From the NCBI GenBank assembly GCA_012719955.1, contig JAAXZI010000141.1:1-53878 (forward strand): a DNA stretch of 53,878 bases. The letters are read 5' to 3'. Below are positions 8,911-17,997 of the stretch, piece by piece (the stretch's first letter is position 1; every line of letters begins with the position of its first letter). The position numbers and the translations under genes are program-made. The notes under the pieces were generated by a model. The model worked only from the letters and a program-made list of their open reading frames with translations, was not told the DNA's origin and did not search any database. Source of the DNA: Phycisphaerae bacterium (GTDB lineage Bacteria > Planctomycetota > Phycisphaerae > UBA1845 > PWPN01).

Positions 8911-9969
8911 TCAGGCAGGGCCGGCGTCCCGGCCATCACCCGGGCTGACCTTTTCCGCCACCCTCAGCTTCGCGCTGCGGGATCGAGGGTTGCGCTCCAC
9001 CTCTTCTCGTGAAGCCGTCACGGGCTTCTTCGTGCGTATTTCATACACGCCGGCCTTCTGTCGATCAAGGAAATCCTGCTTCACCACACGATCTTCACCA
9101 CTGTGGAAACTGATCACCCCGATCCGTCCGCCGACCTTCAGGCGACGGGCCGCAATTTCCAGCAGGGCCCGCAGGTTCTCCAATTCGTGATTGACCGCCA
9201 TGCGCAGGGCCAGGAATGTTCGGGTGGCCGGATGGATTCGCCCCAAATACGACTGCTCGCGCAGCCCCATCGCCGACAGGATGATCCGCACCAGTTCCCC
9301 CGTCCGCTTAATGCGACCCTCCCGGCGAACCTGGCAGATCCGCTTGGCGATCCGCCGGCTGAACCGCTCCTGGCTGTTATTCCAGATCAAATCGGAGAGC
9401 TCCGTTTCGCTCAGCGAATTCACCAGGTCCGCGGCCGTTCGTTCCAGCCGGTCGTCGAGCCGCATGTCCAGCGGCCCGTCTTCGGTGAACGTCAGCCCCA
9501 GGGACGGATCGAGAAGCTGGTCGGTGCTCACGCCCAGGTCGGCCAGGATGACGTCCACGCCCGGCACCTCAAGAGCGTCCAAAACCGCGTCTAATTCGGC
9601 AAAATTGGCCCGATAGATGTCCAAGCGCGGAAATTGCGAAGCGGCCGGCCCCCTTTCTCCCGGCTGCTCCCCCTGCGTGCGGTCCTCCCCTGGAGCGGGT
9701 GAGAGGCCGCTGCTCCCCGGTTCCTGGTTCTTGAGCGATGGATCCGGAAGATGCCCCGCCAGGAGGCGGTCACGGGCGCGAGCGATGTTCCGCTCGTCCA
9801 CATCCATTGCGATTAATCGGCCGGCCGGCCCGATTGCACCCAAGATCATCCTTGAGTGACCGCCATGTCCCAGCGTGGCATCCACCACGACCTCGCCCGG
9901 TCGTGGGGCAAGAAGCGATAAGACCGGCCCGCCCAGGACCGGCTCGTGTTCGATGGCGTCCCGATTCAC
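8911..9969 (-). CDS. rsmH: 16S rRNA (cytosine-1402 N4)-methyltransferase RsmH with a repeat-derived insert
   Basis: 352 aa from the GTG at 9969, preceded by AGGGGG with a 6-nt spacer; this gives the usual N-terminus with HEPVL near residue 8. A second GTG at 10002 would add 11 residues without a good ribosome-binding site. RsmH methylates C1402 of 16S rRNA using S-adenosylmethionine. Seen: the SAM loop VDATLGHGGHSRMIL (about 29-43), DVDERN, ILADLGVSTDQLLD, FTEDGPLDMRLD, IAKRI, HPATRTFLALRMAVN, GGRIGVISFHSGEDRVVK and a basic C-terminus. Residues about 76-113 are a Pro/Gly/Ser-rich insert between the SAM-binding region and the DIYRANFAEL strand; comparable RsmH proteins have only a short loop there. 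Confidence 0.94.
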   Translation of the reverse strand: MNRDAIEHEPVLGGPVLSLLAPRPGEVVVDATLGHGGHSRMILGAIGPAGRLIAMDVDERNIARARDRLLAGHLPDPSLKNQEPGSSGLSPAPGEDRTQGEQPGERGPAASQFPRLDIYRANFAELDAVLDALEVPGVDVILADLGVSTDQLLDPSLGLTFTEDGPLDMRLDDRLERTAADLVNSLSETELSDLIWNNSQERFSRRIAKRICQVRREGRIKRTGELVRIILSAMGLREQSYLGRIHPATRTFLALRMAVNHELENLRALLEIAARRLKVGGRIGVISFHSGEDRVVKQDFLDRQKAGVYEIRTKKPVTASREEVERNPRSRSAKLRVAEKVSPGDGRDAGPA

Positions 9970-10404
9970 GGCGCACCCCCTGTCTGGCCAATCGGAACTC
10001 ACTTAAAAAGGGGGCAGAGCCACCACGTCCGTGCTGGGCTCATGCCCATGGCTCTCTGACCGGCCGGGATGCGGCGTCGGAAAGGCCCTCGGCAGCAGTG
10101 CTCATGCCGACAAGTCCGCGCCGTATAGATCATTGCGGGGTCAGTCGGCGGCCCGTCCGCGTCGTTGGGTCGCCAACCAACTCGAGCCAGCCTGGCACAG
10201 CTCCCAGGCCGTCCCGTCACCGTGCATCCACGGCCATCCTTGCTCTCCGATCAAAAAGCCAGTCTGCCCGGCGACGCATCCGTGCGCCGTACCCAGGCAA
10301 ACACCCCGGCATCCGTGCCATGCTCGTTAGAGTTCCGTTCGCCCATCCGGCTTGCCACCGCCTCCACTCACTGCGGCACCACCCAGGCGGGCAAACACCC
10401 TTGT
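9970..10404. other. 435-bp gap between rsmH and mraZ
   Basis: No convincing gene, RNA or hairpin is seen. The gap is long for a dcw operon, so rsmH may have its own promoter here or be read through from the mraZ promoter; I could not identify a strong promoter on the minus strand. Confidence 0.5.
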
Positions 10405-10947
10405 TTATGGTTGCTGCGGCGTTTCGCCGCCTGCGTCAACTGTTGTGTGAGTCCCTTGCCAGAACCCGTGCCAGAACTTGCCGCGCTCCGTCGCATTCTC
10501 TGGCACGATCGCATCCAGCTCCTGGCTGTGACTCTCCCAAAGCACCCTCAGGAAGTTGAGCCCCTCCTCGCGGTTCATGATCAACCACCGATTGAAGTCG
10601 GCGGCGAGTACGATCTGCCGCTTGATGCCTGCAAACTCCAGGCTCTGCTGCGGAAGAACCACCCGGCCGCTCTTGTCCACCTCCAGCATCTGCGAGGCGG
10701 CCGCGAAGAACAGGCTCCGACTACGCGCCGCTTTGTCTCCCACGGGGATCTGCTGCAGCGCCCGGGCCATGGCCTTGAACTCACTCTCCGGGAGCAACGC
10801 GAGCGTTCGCCTGTATTCGCCGGGAACGAGATAGAGCCGTGCGCCTTGACCATCGACACCCAGCGCCGCGCGAATACTTGCCGGGATGCTGATCCGGTTC
10901 TTCTCGTCAATCGTGAGCTCATGAAGGCCAATGAACATGTTGTCCAT
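10405..10947 (-). CDS. mraZ: Transcriptional regulator and division-cluster protein MraZ
   Basis: 180 aa from the ATG at 10947 (a second ATG lies 9 bp further in; neither has a clear Shine-Dalgarno). Two SpoVT/AbrB-like halves are visible, each with the family DxxxR signature: IDEKNRISIPASIR in the first and VDKSGRVVLPQQ in the second. MraZ forms ring oligomers and binds TGGGN repeats upstream of its own gene, usually repressing the dcw operon; matching boxes are present (10983-11027). It is longer than E. coli MraZ (152 aa) because of a hydrophilic C-terminal tail ending in Pro/Gln residues. It is the first gene of the minus-strand dcw operon. Confidence 0.93.
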   Translation of the reverse strand: MDNMFIGLHELTIDEKNRISIPASIRAALGVDGQGARLYLVPGEYRRTLALLPESEFKAMARALQQIPVGDKAARSRSLFFAAASQMLEVDKSGRVVLPQQSLEFAGIKRQIVLAADFNRWLIMNREEGLNFLRVLWESHSQELDAIVPENATERGKFWHGFWQGTHTTVDAGGETPQQP

Positions 10948-10982
10948 CTGATTCGCGCGCCGAACATCGTCATGGCCCGCCG

Positions 10983-11027
10983 TCCCACTTTCTACCACGC
11001 GGGGGCATTTTCTCCCACGAAGCCCCA
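10983..11027 (-). promoter_or_regulatory. MraZ-binding box array (TGGGN with 10-bp period)
   Basis: On the minus strand five pentamers fall in exact 10-bp register: TGGGG (11023-11027), TGGGA (11013-11017), a degenerate TGCCC (11003-11007), TGGTA (10993-10997) and TGGGA (10983-10987). TGGGN repeats with 5-nt spacers are the known MraZ operator. The array overlaps the promoter and the predicted start of transcription, which fits autorepression. Confidence 0.8.
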
Positions 11028-11035
11028 CCCGTCAA
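11007..11035 (-). promoter_or_regulatory. Predicted sigma70-type promoter of the dcw operon
   Basis: Minus-strand TTGACG (11030-11035) is 5/6 to the -35 consensus. A 17-nt spacer leads to GAAAAT (11007-11012), 4/6 to the -10 consensus. Transcription would start near 11000, inside the MraZ box array. Confidence 0.6.
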
Positions 11036-11694
11036 GACCAAAACAGGTCAAACGGAAAAAAAGTTGCTGAGCCGCGCTGCCATGCGCAGCCTCAAAGGAT
11101 TCTCCTCGCGCGCGCCAACGCCCGATAACTTCCTGCGCATGCGTGACGCTCTGCCGTCAGACACTGCAACATTCGCAGGAGAAAACAATTGTGTTTCGCA
11201 GGTCAGCCGCGCGACGCGCACGAGGCGCCTTGTGGATTTGTGGAAAACTTGTGGAGAACTGTTTTCGCAGAGCCGGACGAAAGCGACATTGGACTCTTGC
11301 GCACCTCGGATTTCCGTCCATTGCCGCGCAAATTCCGGGCGATCATCCGCCTGTCTCATGGGCCCGAGCGCGAGATTCCTGGACTGGAAACGACGCGGCA
11401 TGACCGTGCGCGATGGTGTGACCGCTGAGGGCACGATTTATGGGAATGGGTCTTAAGCTGTGCCGGGACGACTCCGATATTGGGCACTGCTCAAGCGCAG
11501 TGGCACAGACGGGATGGCAGCGCGCCAAAGAGCGTGTCGCACCATCACGCACAGCCAAATAGGGCAATCCCCTCAACATTGATCAGGTCTGCCGTGCTTT
11601 CGGCACTGCAACGCCTTATCATTGCTCAAGAGTCGGCTCGACGAGAATCCGGCCGTCGGTGCTACGTTGCCTGCCTCGGTTCGAAAGGTGCGGT
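11036..11694. other. Intergenic region between divergent mraZ and the sensor kinase gene
   Basis: No coding sequence is supported in this stretch of about 660 bp. It holds the DnaA-box-like cluster (11231-11258). Around 11455-11520 there is an imperfect palindromic stretch (GCACTGCTCAAGCGCAGTGGC) of a repeat type that recurs, altered, near 44463-44520. Confidence 0.5.
11231..11258 (+). promoter_or_regulatory. Cluster of three DnaA-box-like 9-mers
   Basis: Three TGTGGANNN 9-mers lie within 28 bp: TGTGGATTT (11231), TGTGGAAAA (11239) and TGTGGAGAA (11250). Read on the other strand the last two match the DnaA box TTATCCACA at 8 of 9 positions and the first at 7 of 9. They sit upstream of the mraZ promoter. 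DnaA binding is a possibility, not shown. Confidence 0.35.
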
Positions 11695-13443
11695 ATGAAC
11701 GAGGAATCTCAGGAATTCGTTGAAAACCTGCGGCAAACCGACCGGTCTGTTCCTCTGCGCGTCACGCTGCTTTACGCCACATTCGCATTCTTGTGGATCA
11801 CCATCTCCGATCTGCTGGTGGCGCACTGGAGCAGCGGGTTGCAAACGCATGTCGGCATCAATCTGTTCAAGGGGCTGCTTTTCGTCCTTTTGACCAGCAT
11901 CGCGCTGTACGTCATCGTCCGGCGCTACTGCGCTGCCATCCAGTGCTCGCGAGAAATCCTCCAGGAGCGTGAGCAGACCTACCGCGCCATCTTCGAAACC
12001 GCCAACGATGGACTGATCATTTGCTCGCTGGACGGCCGGGTATTCGAGGCCAATCCCGCGTTCTGCCACATGCATGGCTACACCCTCAATGAGCTGTGCG
12101 GCATGAACATCGTCGCAATGTTCCACCCCGAACACCGGCACCTCTTCTCCGAGTTGGTCACCCAGGTCGAGCAGACCGGCGAGTACCACAGTCAAACCAT
12201 GAACCGGCGCAAGGACGGCACCGCCCTGGCTGTCGAACTGCGCTCCAGCCGCCTGGTCTGTTGCGGTCAGCCGTGCATCATCAGCATCGTCCGTGACATC
12301 ACCGACCGCTTGCGCGCCGAGAACGAACTTCGCGATTCGCATCGCTTCCTGCGCACCGCGCTGGATGCGCTGCTCAGCCACGTGGCCATCCTCGACGAGC
12401 AGGGCCGCATTCTGACCGTCAACGCCGCGTGGCAGCGCTTTGCGGCCGAGCACCCCTGCCCGTATCGACCGGTCCAGACCGGCGTCAACTATATCGAGGC
12501 CTGCGAAGCCGCCGCCACCCTCGACAATGAGGACGGCCGGATCATCGCCGAGGGTATTCGCGACGTCATCGCCCACCGACGAGACACGTTTGATCACGAG
12601 TACTCCTGCGGCGATACGGGCGCCCAACGCTACTTCGTCGTCCGGGTCAGCCGCTTCGACGAGCCCGGTCCGACCCGCGTGGCGATCGCACACGTGGACA
12701 TCACCGATCGCAAGCGCGCCGAGCAGGCCCTCGCCCGCCAGTCCGAAGAGTTGGTCCGCTCCAATGCCGAACTCGAACGCTTCGCCTACGTCGCCTCCCA
12801 CGACCTGCAGGAGCCGCTGCGCATGGTTTCCAGTTACACGCAGTTGCTCTCGCGCCGTTACACGGGCAAGCTCGACGCGGATGCCGACGAGTTCATCGCC
12901 TACGTCGTGGACGGCTGCGCCCAGATGCAAACCCTGATCAATGATCTGCTCGCCTATTCGCGCGTCGGATCACAGGGCCGCCCCCCGGCCCCCACCGAGG
13001 CCCAGGCCAGCCTCCAACGGGCCCTGACCAACCTGCAGGTCGCGATTCAGGAGAGCGGCGCCACCGTTACCAGCGATTCTCTGCCCACCGTGATGGCCGA
13101 CCAGTTGCAGCTCGTTCAGCTTTTCCAGAACCTGGTGGGCAACGCCATTAAGTTCCGCCGTGAAGAGCCCCCTCGCGTCCACATCTCCGCCCGACCCGAA
13201 GGCCAGACCTGGGTCTTCTCCGTGGCCGACAACGGCATCGGCATCGAACCACAATACTTTGACCGCATCTTCGTTATCTTCCAGCGATTGCATTCGAAGT
13301 CGCAGTACCCCGGCACGGGCATCGGCCTGGCCATCTGCAAGCGAATCGTCGAACGACACGGCGGGCGCATCTGGGTCGAATCCGAGCCGGACAAAGGTTC
13401 CACCTTCTACTTTACCCTTCCGGCCGCTTCCGCTGATGCTTGA
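11695..13443 (+). CDS. Membrane-bound PAS sensor histidine kinase
   Basis: 582 aa from the ATG at 11695 (AAGGTG about 5 nt upstream). Two N-terminal membrane helices (about 20-40 and 48-68) have the pattern common in two-helix PAS kinases ([13 protein letters not shown] ... [19 protein letters not shown]). Two PAS domains follow (about 85-200 and 210-345, each ending in DITDR). Then comes a HisKA helix with the phospho-acceptor His369 in [12 protein letters not shown], and an HATPase_c domain with [15 protein letters not shown] and [18 protein letters not shown]. It is a complete autokinase without a receiver, resembling the bacteriophytochrome-type HisKA group. The next gene, 113 bp downstream, encodes a receiver-kinase-receiver hybrid, so a phosphorelay between them is likely. 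The stimulus is unknown. Confidence 0.93.
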   Translation: MNEESQEFVENLRQTDRSVPLRVTLLYATFAFLWITISDLLVAHWSSGLQTHVGINLFKGLLFVLLTSIALYVIVRRYCAAIQCSREILQEREQTYRAIFETANDGLIICSLDGRVFEANPAFCHMHGYTLNELCGMNIVAMFHPEHRHLFSELVTQVEQTGEYHSQTMNRRKDGTALAVELRSSRLVCCGQPCIISIVRDITDRLRAENELRDSHRFLRTALDALLSHVAILDEQGRILTVNAAWQRFAAEHPCPYRPVQTGVNYIEACEAAATLDNEDGRIIAEGIRDVIAHRRDTFDHEYSCGDTGAQRYFVVRVSRFDEPGPTRVAIAHVDITDRKRAEQALARQSEELVRSNAELERFAYVASHDLQEPLRMVSSYTQLLSRRYTGKLDADADEFIAYVVDGCAQMQTLINDLLAYSRVGSQGRPPAPTEAQASLQRALTNLQVAIQESGATVTSDSLPTVMADQLQLVQLFQNLVGNAIKFRREEPPRVHISARPEGQTWVFSVADNGIGIEPQYFDRIFVIFQRLHSKSQYPGTGIGLAICKRIVERHGGRIWVESEPDKGSTFYFTLPAASADA

Positions 13444-13556
13444 TTGTTTTTCGGCGGCCGGGCGGCAATCATGCAACAGGAACCTTACCAAAGCCCGGCA
13501 GCCTGCTATATTAAGGAATAGCTTGGCCGTCCTTATACCCCGTTGAGGCTGTTGCG

Positions 13557-15110
13557 ATGGATAATGAGCCCATGCGAGTGCTTCTGGTCGAGGATAACCC
13601 CGGCGACGTTCGATTGTTGCGCGAAACGCTGAGGGATGCCCGCGGCGGCCAGGTGAGCATCACCCATGTCGTACGACTGGAGGATGCCCTCGCTCAGCTA
13701 GCCCAGGGGGGATTTGACGTTGTGCTTCTCGACCTGTCGCTGCCGGATGCCAGCGGCCTGGAGACCGTCTCGCGCACGGTGACGGCCAGTCCCCAGGTGC
13801 CCATCGTGGTGCTCACCGGATTGAATGACGAACAGGCCGCGATGCGTGCCCTCCGCCAGGGCGCCCAGGACTACCTCGTCAAGGGCCAGGGCGACGGCGA
13901 ACTGGTGATGCGGGCCATGCGCTATGCCATCCAACGAAAACAGGCCGAACTCGAGCATCAGCGCCTCGAAGCCCAACTCCAGAGCGCACAGCGTCTCGAG
14001 AGCCTCGGCATTCTCGCCGGCGGCATCGCTCACGACTTCAACAACCTGCTGACCATCATCACCTGCAACGCCCAGTTGCTGCACAGTACGGTCCAACTCG
14101 ACAAGGCTCAGAAAACCGCGCTTCAGGACCTCGAAACCGCCGCCGCTCATGCCACCGAAATGACCCGCTCACTGCTGGCCTTCAGCCGCCCCAGCAAGCC
14201 TCAGGCCCGCCCGCTGGACATCAATGTGCTGATCAGCGATTTTCACCGTTTTCTCCGGCGGGTCATGCCGGCCACCATCGAGTTTCTGCTGGAAACCGAT
14301 CCCCAGCCTTGTGTCATCTCGGTTGATCCCGGACAGATGCAGCAGGTGCTCATTAACCTGTGCGTCAACGCCCGGGATGCCATGCCCGCCGGCGGAACTC
14401 TGACCATCCAGACCCGCCACGTCGCGCGTCGTGACCTGCCGTCCCACCTCAAGCCTCGTACCGAGGACGATGAATTTGTGTGCATCCGCGTGATCGATAC
14501 CGGCACAGGCATGGATGCCGACACCCTGCGCCTTATCTTCGATCCGTTCTTCACCACCAAGCCCAAGGATCGCGGCACCGGCCTGGGCCTGGCCATCGTC
14601 TACAAGCTGGTCGAAGTCCACAAAGGTTTGATCGACGTCGCCAGCCAGGTCGGCAAAGGAACCCAGTTCGACATCTACTTCCCCGTCGCCCAGCCACTGC
14701 CCGAGCCCCAACCCGACGCCACCGCGGCGCACGGAAAAGAGCACGTGCTTATCCTCGACGACGAAGAGATGATCGCCAGCCTCATGAAAACTCTGCTCGA
14801 GAGCCGCGGCTACCAGGTCACCGTCGCCCACCGGCCCGAGAACGCCCTGGAATTCGCCCGGACCACCGGCCAGAACCTCGACCTCGCCATCATCGACTAC
14901 AACATGCCGACCATGACCGGCGACGTCTGCCTAGCCGAAATCCGCCGGGGACATCCCGACCTGCACGCCATTCTCATCACCGGTGACGCCGCCGCCATCG
15001 CCGACAAGGCCGACGCCGTCACCCAGGTGCTTGCCAAGCCGTTCTCGGCGAATACCCTGGCGGTCATGGTCCGTGAAATGCTCGATAAGCGGAAGAAGAG
15101 TAGTGAGTAA
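13557..15110 (+). CDS. Hybrid receiver-histidine kinase-receiver protein
   Basis: 517 aa, no membrane segment. The N-terminal receiver domain has VEDNPGD and the phospho-acceptor D59 in [12 protein letters not shown] short helix leads to a HisKA-type dimerisation segment with His159 in [11 protein letters not shown]. The HATPase_c domain has [17 protein letters not shown] and [20 protein letters not shown]-terminal receiver has LDDEEM and D447 in [11 protein letters not shown]. It probably takes phosphate from the upstream kinase via D59 and relays it internally. No output domain is present, so the effect must pass to another protein, perhaps the convergent LuxR-type regulator at 15217-15903. 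ATG at 13557 has GAGG 9 nt upstream. Confidence 0.93.
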   Translation: MDNEPMRVLLVEDNPGDVRLLRETLRDARGGQVSITHVVRLEDALAQLAQGGFDVVLLDLSLPDASGLETVSRTVTASPQVPIVVLTGLNDEQAAMRALRQGAQDYLVKGQGDGELVMRAMRYAIQRKQAELEHQRLEAQLQSAQRLESLGILAGGIAHDFNNLLTIITCNAQLLHSTVQLDKAQKTALQDLETAAAHATEMTRSLLAFSRPSKPQARPLDINVLISDFHRFLRRVMPATIEFLLETDPQPCVISVDPGQMQQVLINLCVNARDAMPAGGTLTIQTRHVARRDLPSHLKPRTEDDEFVCIRVIDTGTGMDADTLRLIFDPFFTTKPKDRGTGLGLAIVYKLVEVHKGLIDVASQVGKGTQFDIYFPVAQPLPEPQPDATAAHGKEHVLILDDEEMIASLMKTLLESRGYQVTVAHRPENALEFARTTGQNLDLAIIDYNMPTMTGDVCLAEIRRGHPDLHAILITGDAAAIADKADAVTQVLAKPFSANTLAVMVREMLDKRKKSSE

Positions 15111-15200
15111 AAGTACTGAGTGCTGAGTACTGAGTGCTGAGTAAAAGCGCTGAGTACTGAGTGGGACGGCTGGTCTCACTCAGTACTCAGTACTCGTCAC
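15110..15200. repeat. CTGAGTACTGAG simple repeat between convergent genes
   Basis: Iterated ACTGAGTGCTGAGT-type words fill the gap. Within them 15150-15163 and 15177-15190 form a perfect 14-bp inverted repeat with a 13-nt loop. It sits between two convergent genes and could end transcription from both sides, though no T-run follows on either strand. Confidence 0.6.
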
Positions 15201-15216
15201 TCCGCACTTTCCGCGC

Positions 15217-15903
15217 TTAGGGCTCGACCAGCCCCTCGCGAATTGCATACCGCGCCAACTCCACGCGATCGTGGATATCCAGCTTGGCCATCAACGATGC
15301 CTTCTGCTTGTCAGCGGTCTTGTAGCTGATCCCCAGGATGGCCGCCGCCTCCTTCAGGCTCACGCCTTTGGCCAGCACGCGCAACAACTCACGCTCACGC
15401 GGACTGAGCGTCCGCAGCCGGCTTTTCGGCGGATTCTCCAGGCGGATCTCATTCCCCTGCACCACCAGCCGGCTCATGACCTCCGGCGAGAAATGTACCC
15501 GCCCCGCCTTCACGTTTCGCACCGCTTCGGCCAGGCCGGCAATCCCTTCGTCCTTCAGCACAAAGCCGTTGACTTTGACATGCAGGGCCTGCTCAAGATG
15601 CTCATCGTGCTCGTAGGCCGTACACAGAATGAACTTCGTCTCAGGCGCCCGCGACCGGATGATCTGGATCGCGTCGAAGCAACTCAGCCCCGGCATGTCG
15701 ATGTCCATCAACACGATGTCCGGCCGGGTCTCCAGCACCTTCGTAATCGCCTCATCCGCGTTGGCCGCCACCCCGACCACACGAAAATCCTTCTCTCGCG
15801 ACAACATGCCACTGACGCCGTCGCGAACAAGCCCGTGGTCGTCAACGACCAGAAGAGTCGTGGGACGATGAGGATCTGCGGTAAACGGTGGTACTCGGCT
15901 CAT
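15217..15903 (-). CDS. NarL/FixJ-family response regulator with LuxR-type HTH
   Basis: 228 aa. Receiver domain at about 16-135 with VVDDHGLVRDG and the phospho-acceptor D67 in VLMDIDMPGLS. C-terminal LuxR-type helix-turn-helix at about 165-225: LSPRERELLRVLAKGVSLKEAAAILGISYKTADKQ, as in DNA-binding NarL/FixJ regulators. In this class phosphorylation at the aspartate frees the HTH for dimerisation and promoter binding. It is transcribed toward the sensor genes at 11695-15110 and is the only DNA-binding output in this block, so it is the natural candidate end point of that phosphorelay (inference). Confidence 0.93.
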   Translation of the reverse strand: MSRVPPFTADPHRPTTLLVVDDHGLVRDGVSGMLSREKDFRVVGVAANADEAITKVLETRPDIVLMDIDMPGLSCFDAIQIIRSRAPETKFILCTAYEHDEHLEQALHVKVNGFVLKDEGIAGLAEAVRNVKAGRVHFSPEVMSRLVVQGNEIRLENPPKSRLRTLSPRERELLRVLAKGVSLKEAAAILGISYKTADKQKASLMAKLDIHDRVELARYAIREGLVEP

Positions 15904-16049
15904 CGCGGCTCCTTGTTAACTGAATGGTCAGCATAACCAGCCAAAGCAAGCAAGAGCTTCATGCCATATGATATGTATGCATAATGCATCTGGCAAAAAC
16001 TGATTCAATTTTCATTCATATGGAAGGGCAACGGCAGGAAGCTCTGCCT

Positions 16050-17174
16050 TCAGAGCGGGTTACCGTTAATGATGGCGCGATACAAGGCGAGCCAATGTGG
16101 TATCCAGCATGCACTATTTAGCTTCTGCCGCACCCAGCCTTGCGCGGCCCGCCCCATTCTGCGGCTGGAGGGCTCATCAGTAAGGGCCATTTTGAGCCCC
16201 CGGGCAATCGCCGCGGGATCTCCCGGCCGGACGAGACAGCCTGTCTCTCCATGACGGATGAGGTCCCGGCACCCCGGCACATCCGTACAGACCACGGGTA
16301 CCCCCGCGGCCATCGCTTCCAACACCGCGTTGGGCAAACCTTCCGTACGTGAGCAAAATAGAAACAAGTCCGCCGACCTGAGCAATGAAGGAACGTCTTC
16401 CCGCCTGCCCGGCATTAAAACTTGTTCATCCAATCCATGTTCTCGGATGAGTGTTTCTACCGTGCTTCGATAAGGCCCTTCGCCGACCAGCACCAGCTTC
16501 ACGGCCTGCCCTTTGCACGCCATGCTGAAACCGGCCAGCATCTCCTCGAAGCCCTTCACTGGGTCCAGCCGCCCGGTCCACAGCACCAGGGCCTCTCCCC
16601 GGCCAACCCCCAGCTCTTCGCGCACAGCCGGCGCGGCCGTCGCAATCGCGTCCACATCCACCGCCCCCCATTCGCACCTCAGCCGGCTGGCCGGAATATG
16701 GGCCCGGCGGTGAAGGTGCTCGACCACCGATGGCGAGTTCCCGATCTCGCACCGGCACAGGCGACAGGTGAGATTGTCCACCACCAGGTGCCAGCGTCGT
16801 TCCCGCTCCACAGTCTGGATTTCGCACAGAATCCGCCCGATGGGCACACCGGCCAGGGGCCCCACCACCCGGGCGGCGATATTGGCATGAAACAGCAGGG
16901 CATGCAGAATGTCCGGACGGTCCGCCCTCAACAACCGCCACAACCGCCCCAACGCCCGCACGTCCAGCGCCGACCGCGCTCCGCAGGTCTGCACCGGCAC
17001 CCCGGCTTGCCGGAGCCGTACCCCCACCGGCCCCTCATCGGCCAGCGAGATCACCCGCACCTGCACCTGGTCCCGCGGCAGCCGGGTCGCCAGCCGGTAC
17101 AAGTGCAGCGGCACCCCGCCCACCTTTAAGTCCGTAATCAAGTAGGTCAGCCGAATCGGCAAGGGCGAATCCAA
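16050..17174 (-). CDS. GT4-type glycosyltransferase (GT-B fold)
   Basis: 374 aa, usual length for the family. N-terminal half with the glycine-rich acceptor loop (ITDLKVGGVPLHLYRLATRLP). C-terminal nucleotide-sugar domain with LWTGRLDPVKGFEEML, VLVGEGPYRSTVE, FCSRTEGLPNAVLEAMAAGVPVV (the E-x7-E motif) and CLVRPGDPAAIA. It transfers a sugar from an activated donor to a lipid-linked or polysaccharide acceptor; the exact sugar cannot be read from sequence. An internal segment with clustered cysteines (CRLCRCE, about 136-142) is unusual. The gene stands alone, 206 bp downstream of nuoC on the same strand, with no polysaccharide gene cluster around it. Confidence 0.9.
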   Translation of the reverse strand: MDSPLPIRLTYLITDLKVGGVPLHLYRLATRLPRDQVQVRVISLADEGPVGVRLRQAGVPVQTCGARSALDVRALGRLWRLLRADRPDILHALLFHANIAARVVGPLAGVPIGRILCEIQTVERERRWHLVVDNLTCRLCRCEIGNSPSVVEHLHRRAHIPASRLRCEWGAVDVDAIATAAPAVREELGVGRGEALVLWTGRLDPVKGFEEMLAGFSMACKGQAVKLVLVGEGPYRSTVETLIREHGLDEQVLMPGRREDVPSLLRSADLFLFCSRTEGLPNAVLEAMAAGVPVVCTDVPGCRDLIRHGETGCLVRPGDPAAIARGLKMALTDEPSSRRMGRAAQGWVRQKLNSACWIPHWLALYRAIINGNPL

Positions 17175-17380
17175 AACCTGAATGAAAGAACAGAACGGTC
17201 CTCAGGCCTCAGCTCGGCCTTCCCACCTCCCCCTCCACAGGTCCTCAATCTACCTTCCGCCAGTCCAAAAGTCGATGCGGGTAGAATGCGGCGCTTGGGG
17301 CCAACGGCCGGCACCCCACCTCCGCCGGGCAGCCTTTCCAGGCCTGGATTGTCACTCACTTCACAAGCCCGGATTGCCAC

Positions 17381-17914
17381 TCAGGCGCTCTCCCGCGTGA
17401 CCACCTCGTACTGTTCACGTTCGCCTTGGCCGCGCAGCGGATAGTCCTTTCGCAACGGCCATGCCGGGAAGCCTTCCCACGTGAGGATCCGCCGAAGGTC
17501 CGGGTGGCCCTGGAACCGGATGCCAAACATGTCGTACACCTCGCGTTCCAGCCAGTTGGCCCCCACCCACACGCCGGTCACGCTCGGCACCTCCGGATCC
17601 GGGTCATTCACAAAGCACTTCACCCACAAACGATGCCCGTGCACCAGCGACAACAATGAGTAGATCACGCCGTAGCGATCCTCAGCCCCCGGGAAGTTGA
17701 GGTAGTCGATCGCGGTGACGTCCACAAGCTGGTCGAACAGCGTCTCCTCGTTTTCTTTCAGGAACGTCATCACCTCGACAAGTCGCTCCGGCGGCACGCG
17801 CACCCACATCTGTTCCGTCGCCGTCCCATCCGGCCGGACCAAAAGCGGCTGAGGCGAAAAGTCTAAATCCGCAAACCGCCCCCGCAACGCATCAATCACC
17901 TGTTCAACGCTCAT
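17381..17914 (-). CDS. nuoC: NADH-quinone oxidoreductase subunit C
   Basis: 177 aa. It is the 30-kDa subunit of respiratory complex I, in the peripheral arm and without cofactor. Seen: the core motif region LFDQLVDVTAIDYLN, RYGVIYSLLSL, WVGANWLEREVYDMFGIRFQGHPDLRRILTWEGF and PLRKDYPLRG near the C-terminus, all typical of NuoC. It is a free NuoC, not the NuoCD fusion of enterobacteria. It is third in the minus-strand run nuoA-nuoB-nuoC; nuoD and later subunits do not follow. The ATG at 17914 is preceded by a CTGAGAACTC-type repeat in place of a good Shine-Dalgarno. Confidence 0.95.
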   Translation of the reverse strand: MSVEQVIDALRGRFADLDFSPQPLLVRPDGTATEQMWVRVPPERLVEVMTFLKENEETLFDQLVDVTAIDYLNFPGAEDRYGVIYSLLSLVHGHRLWVKCFVNDPDPEVPSVTGVWVGANWLEREVYDMFGIRFQGHPDLRRILTWEGFPAWPLRKDYPLRGQGEREQYEVVTRESA

Positions 17915-17997
17915 GGAGAGTTCTCAGTTTCGAGTTCCCAGTTCCCAGTTTCCAGTTCTCAGTTCTCACTTTCCCACCTTCTCACCTTCCCACCTTC
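17915..17997. repeat. CAGTTCCCAGTTT-type simple repeat between nuoB and nuoC
   Basis: The whole 83-bp gap is made of iterated words (GAGTTCCCAGTTCCCAGTTT, then CCCACCTTCTCA). Similar words occur before murF (3502-3540) and at 15110-15200. Confidence 0.65.

Noticed and set aside
11041..11694. Replication origin
   Set aside because: Three DnaA-like 9-mers occur, but there is no AT-rich unwinding region and no dnaA, dnaN or gidA neighbour, so it is kept only as a regulatory candidate.
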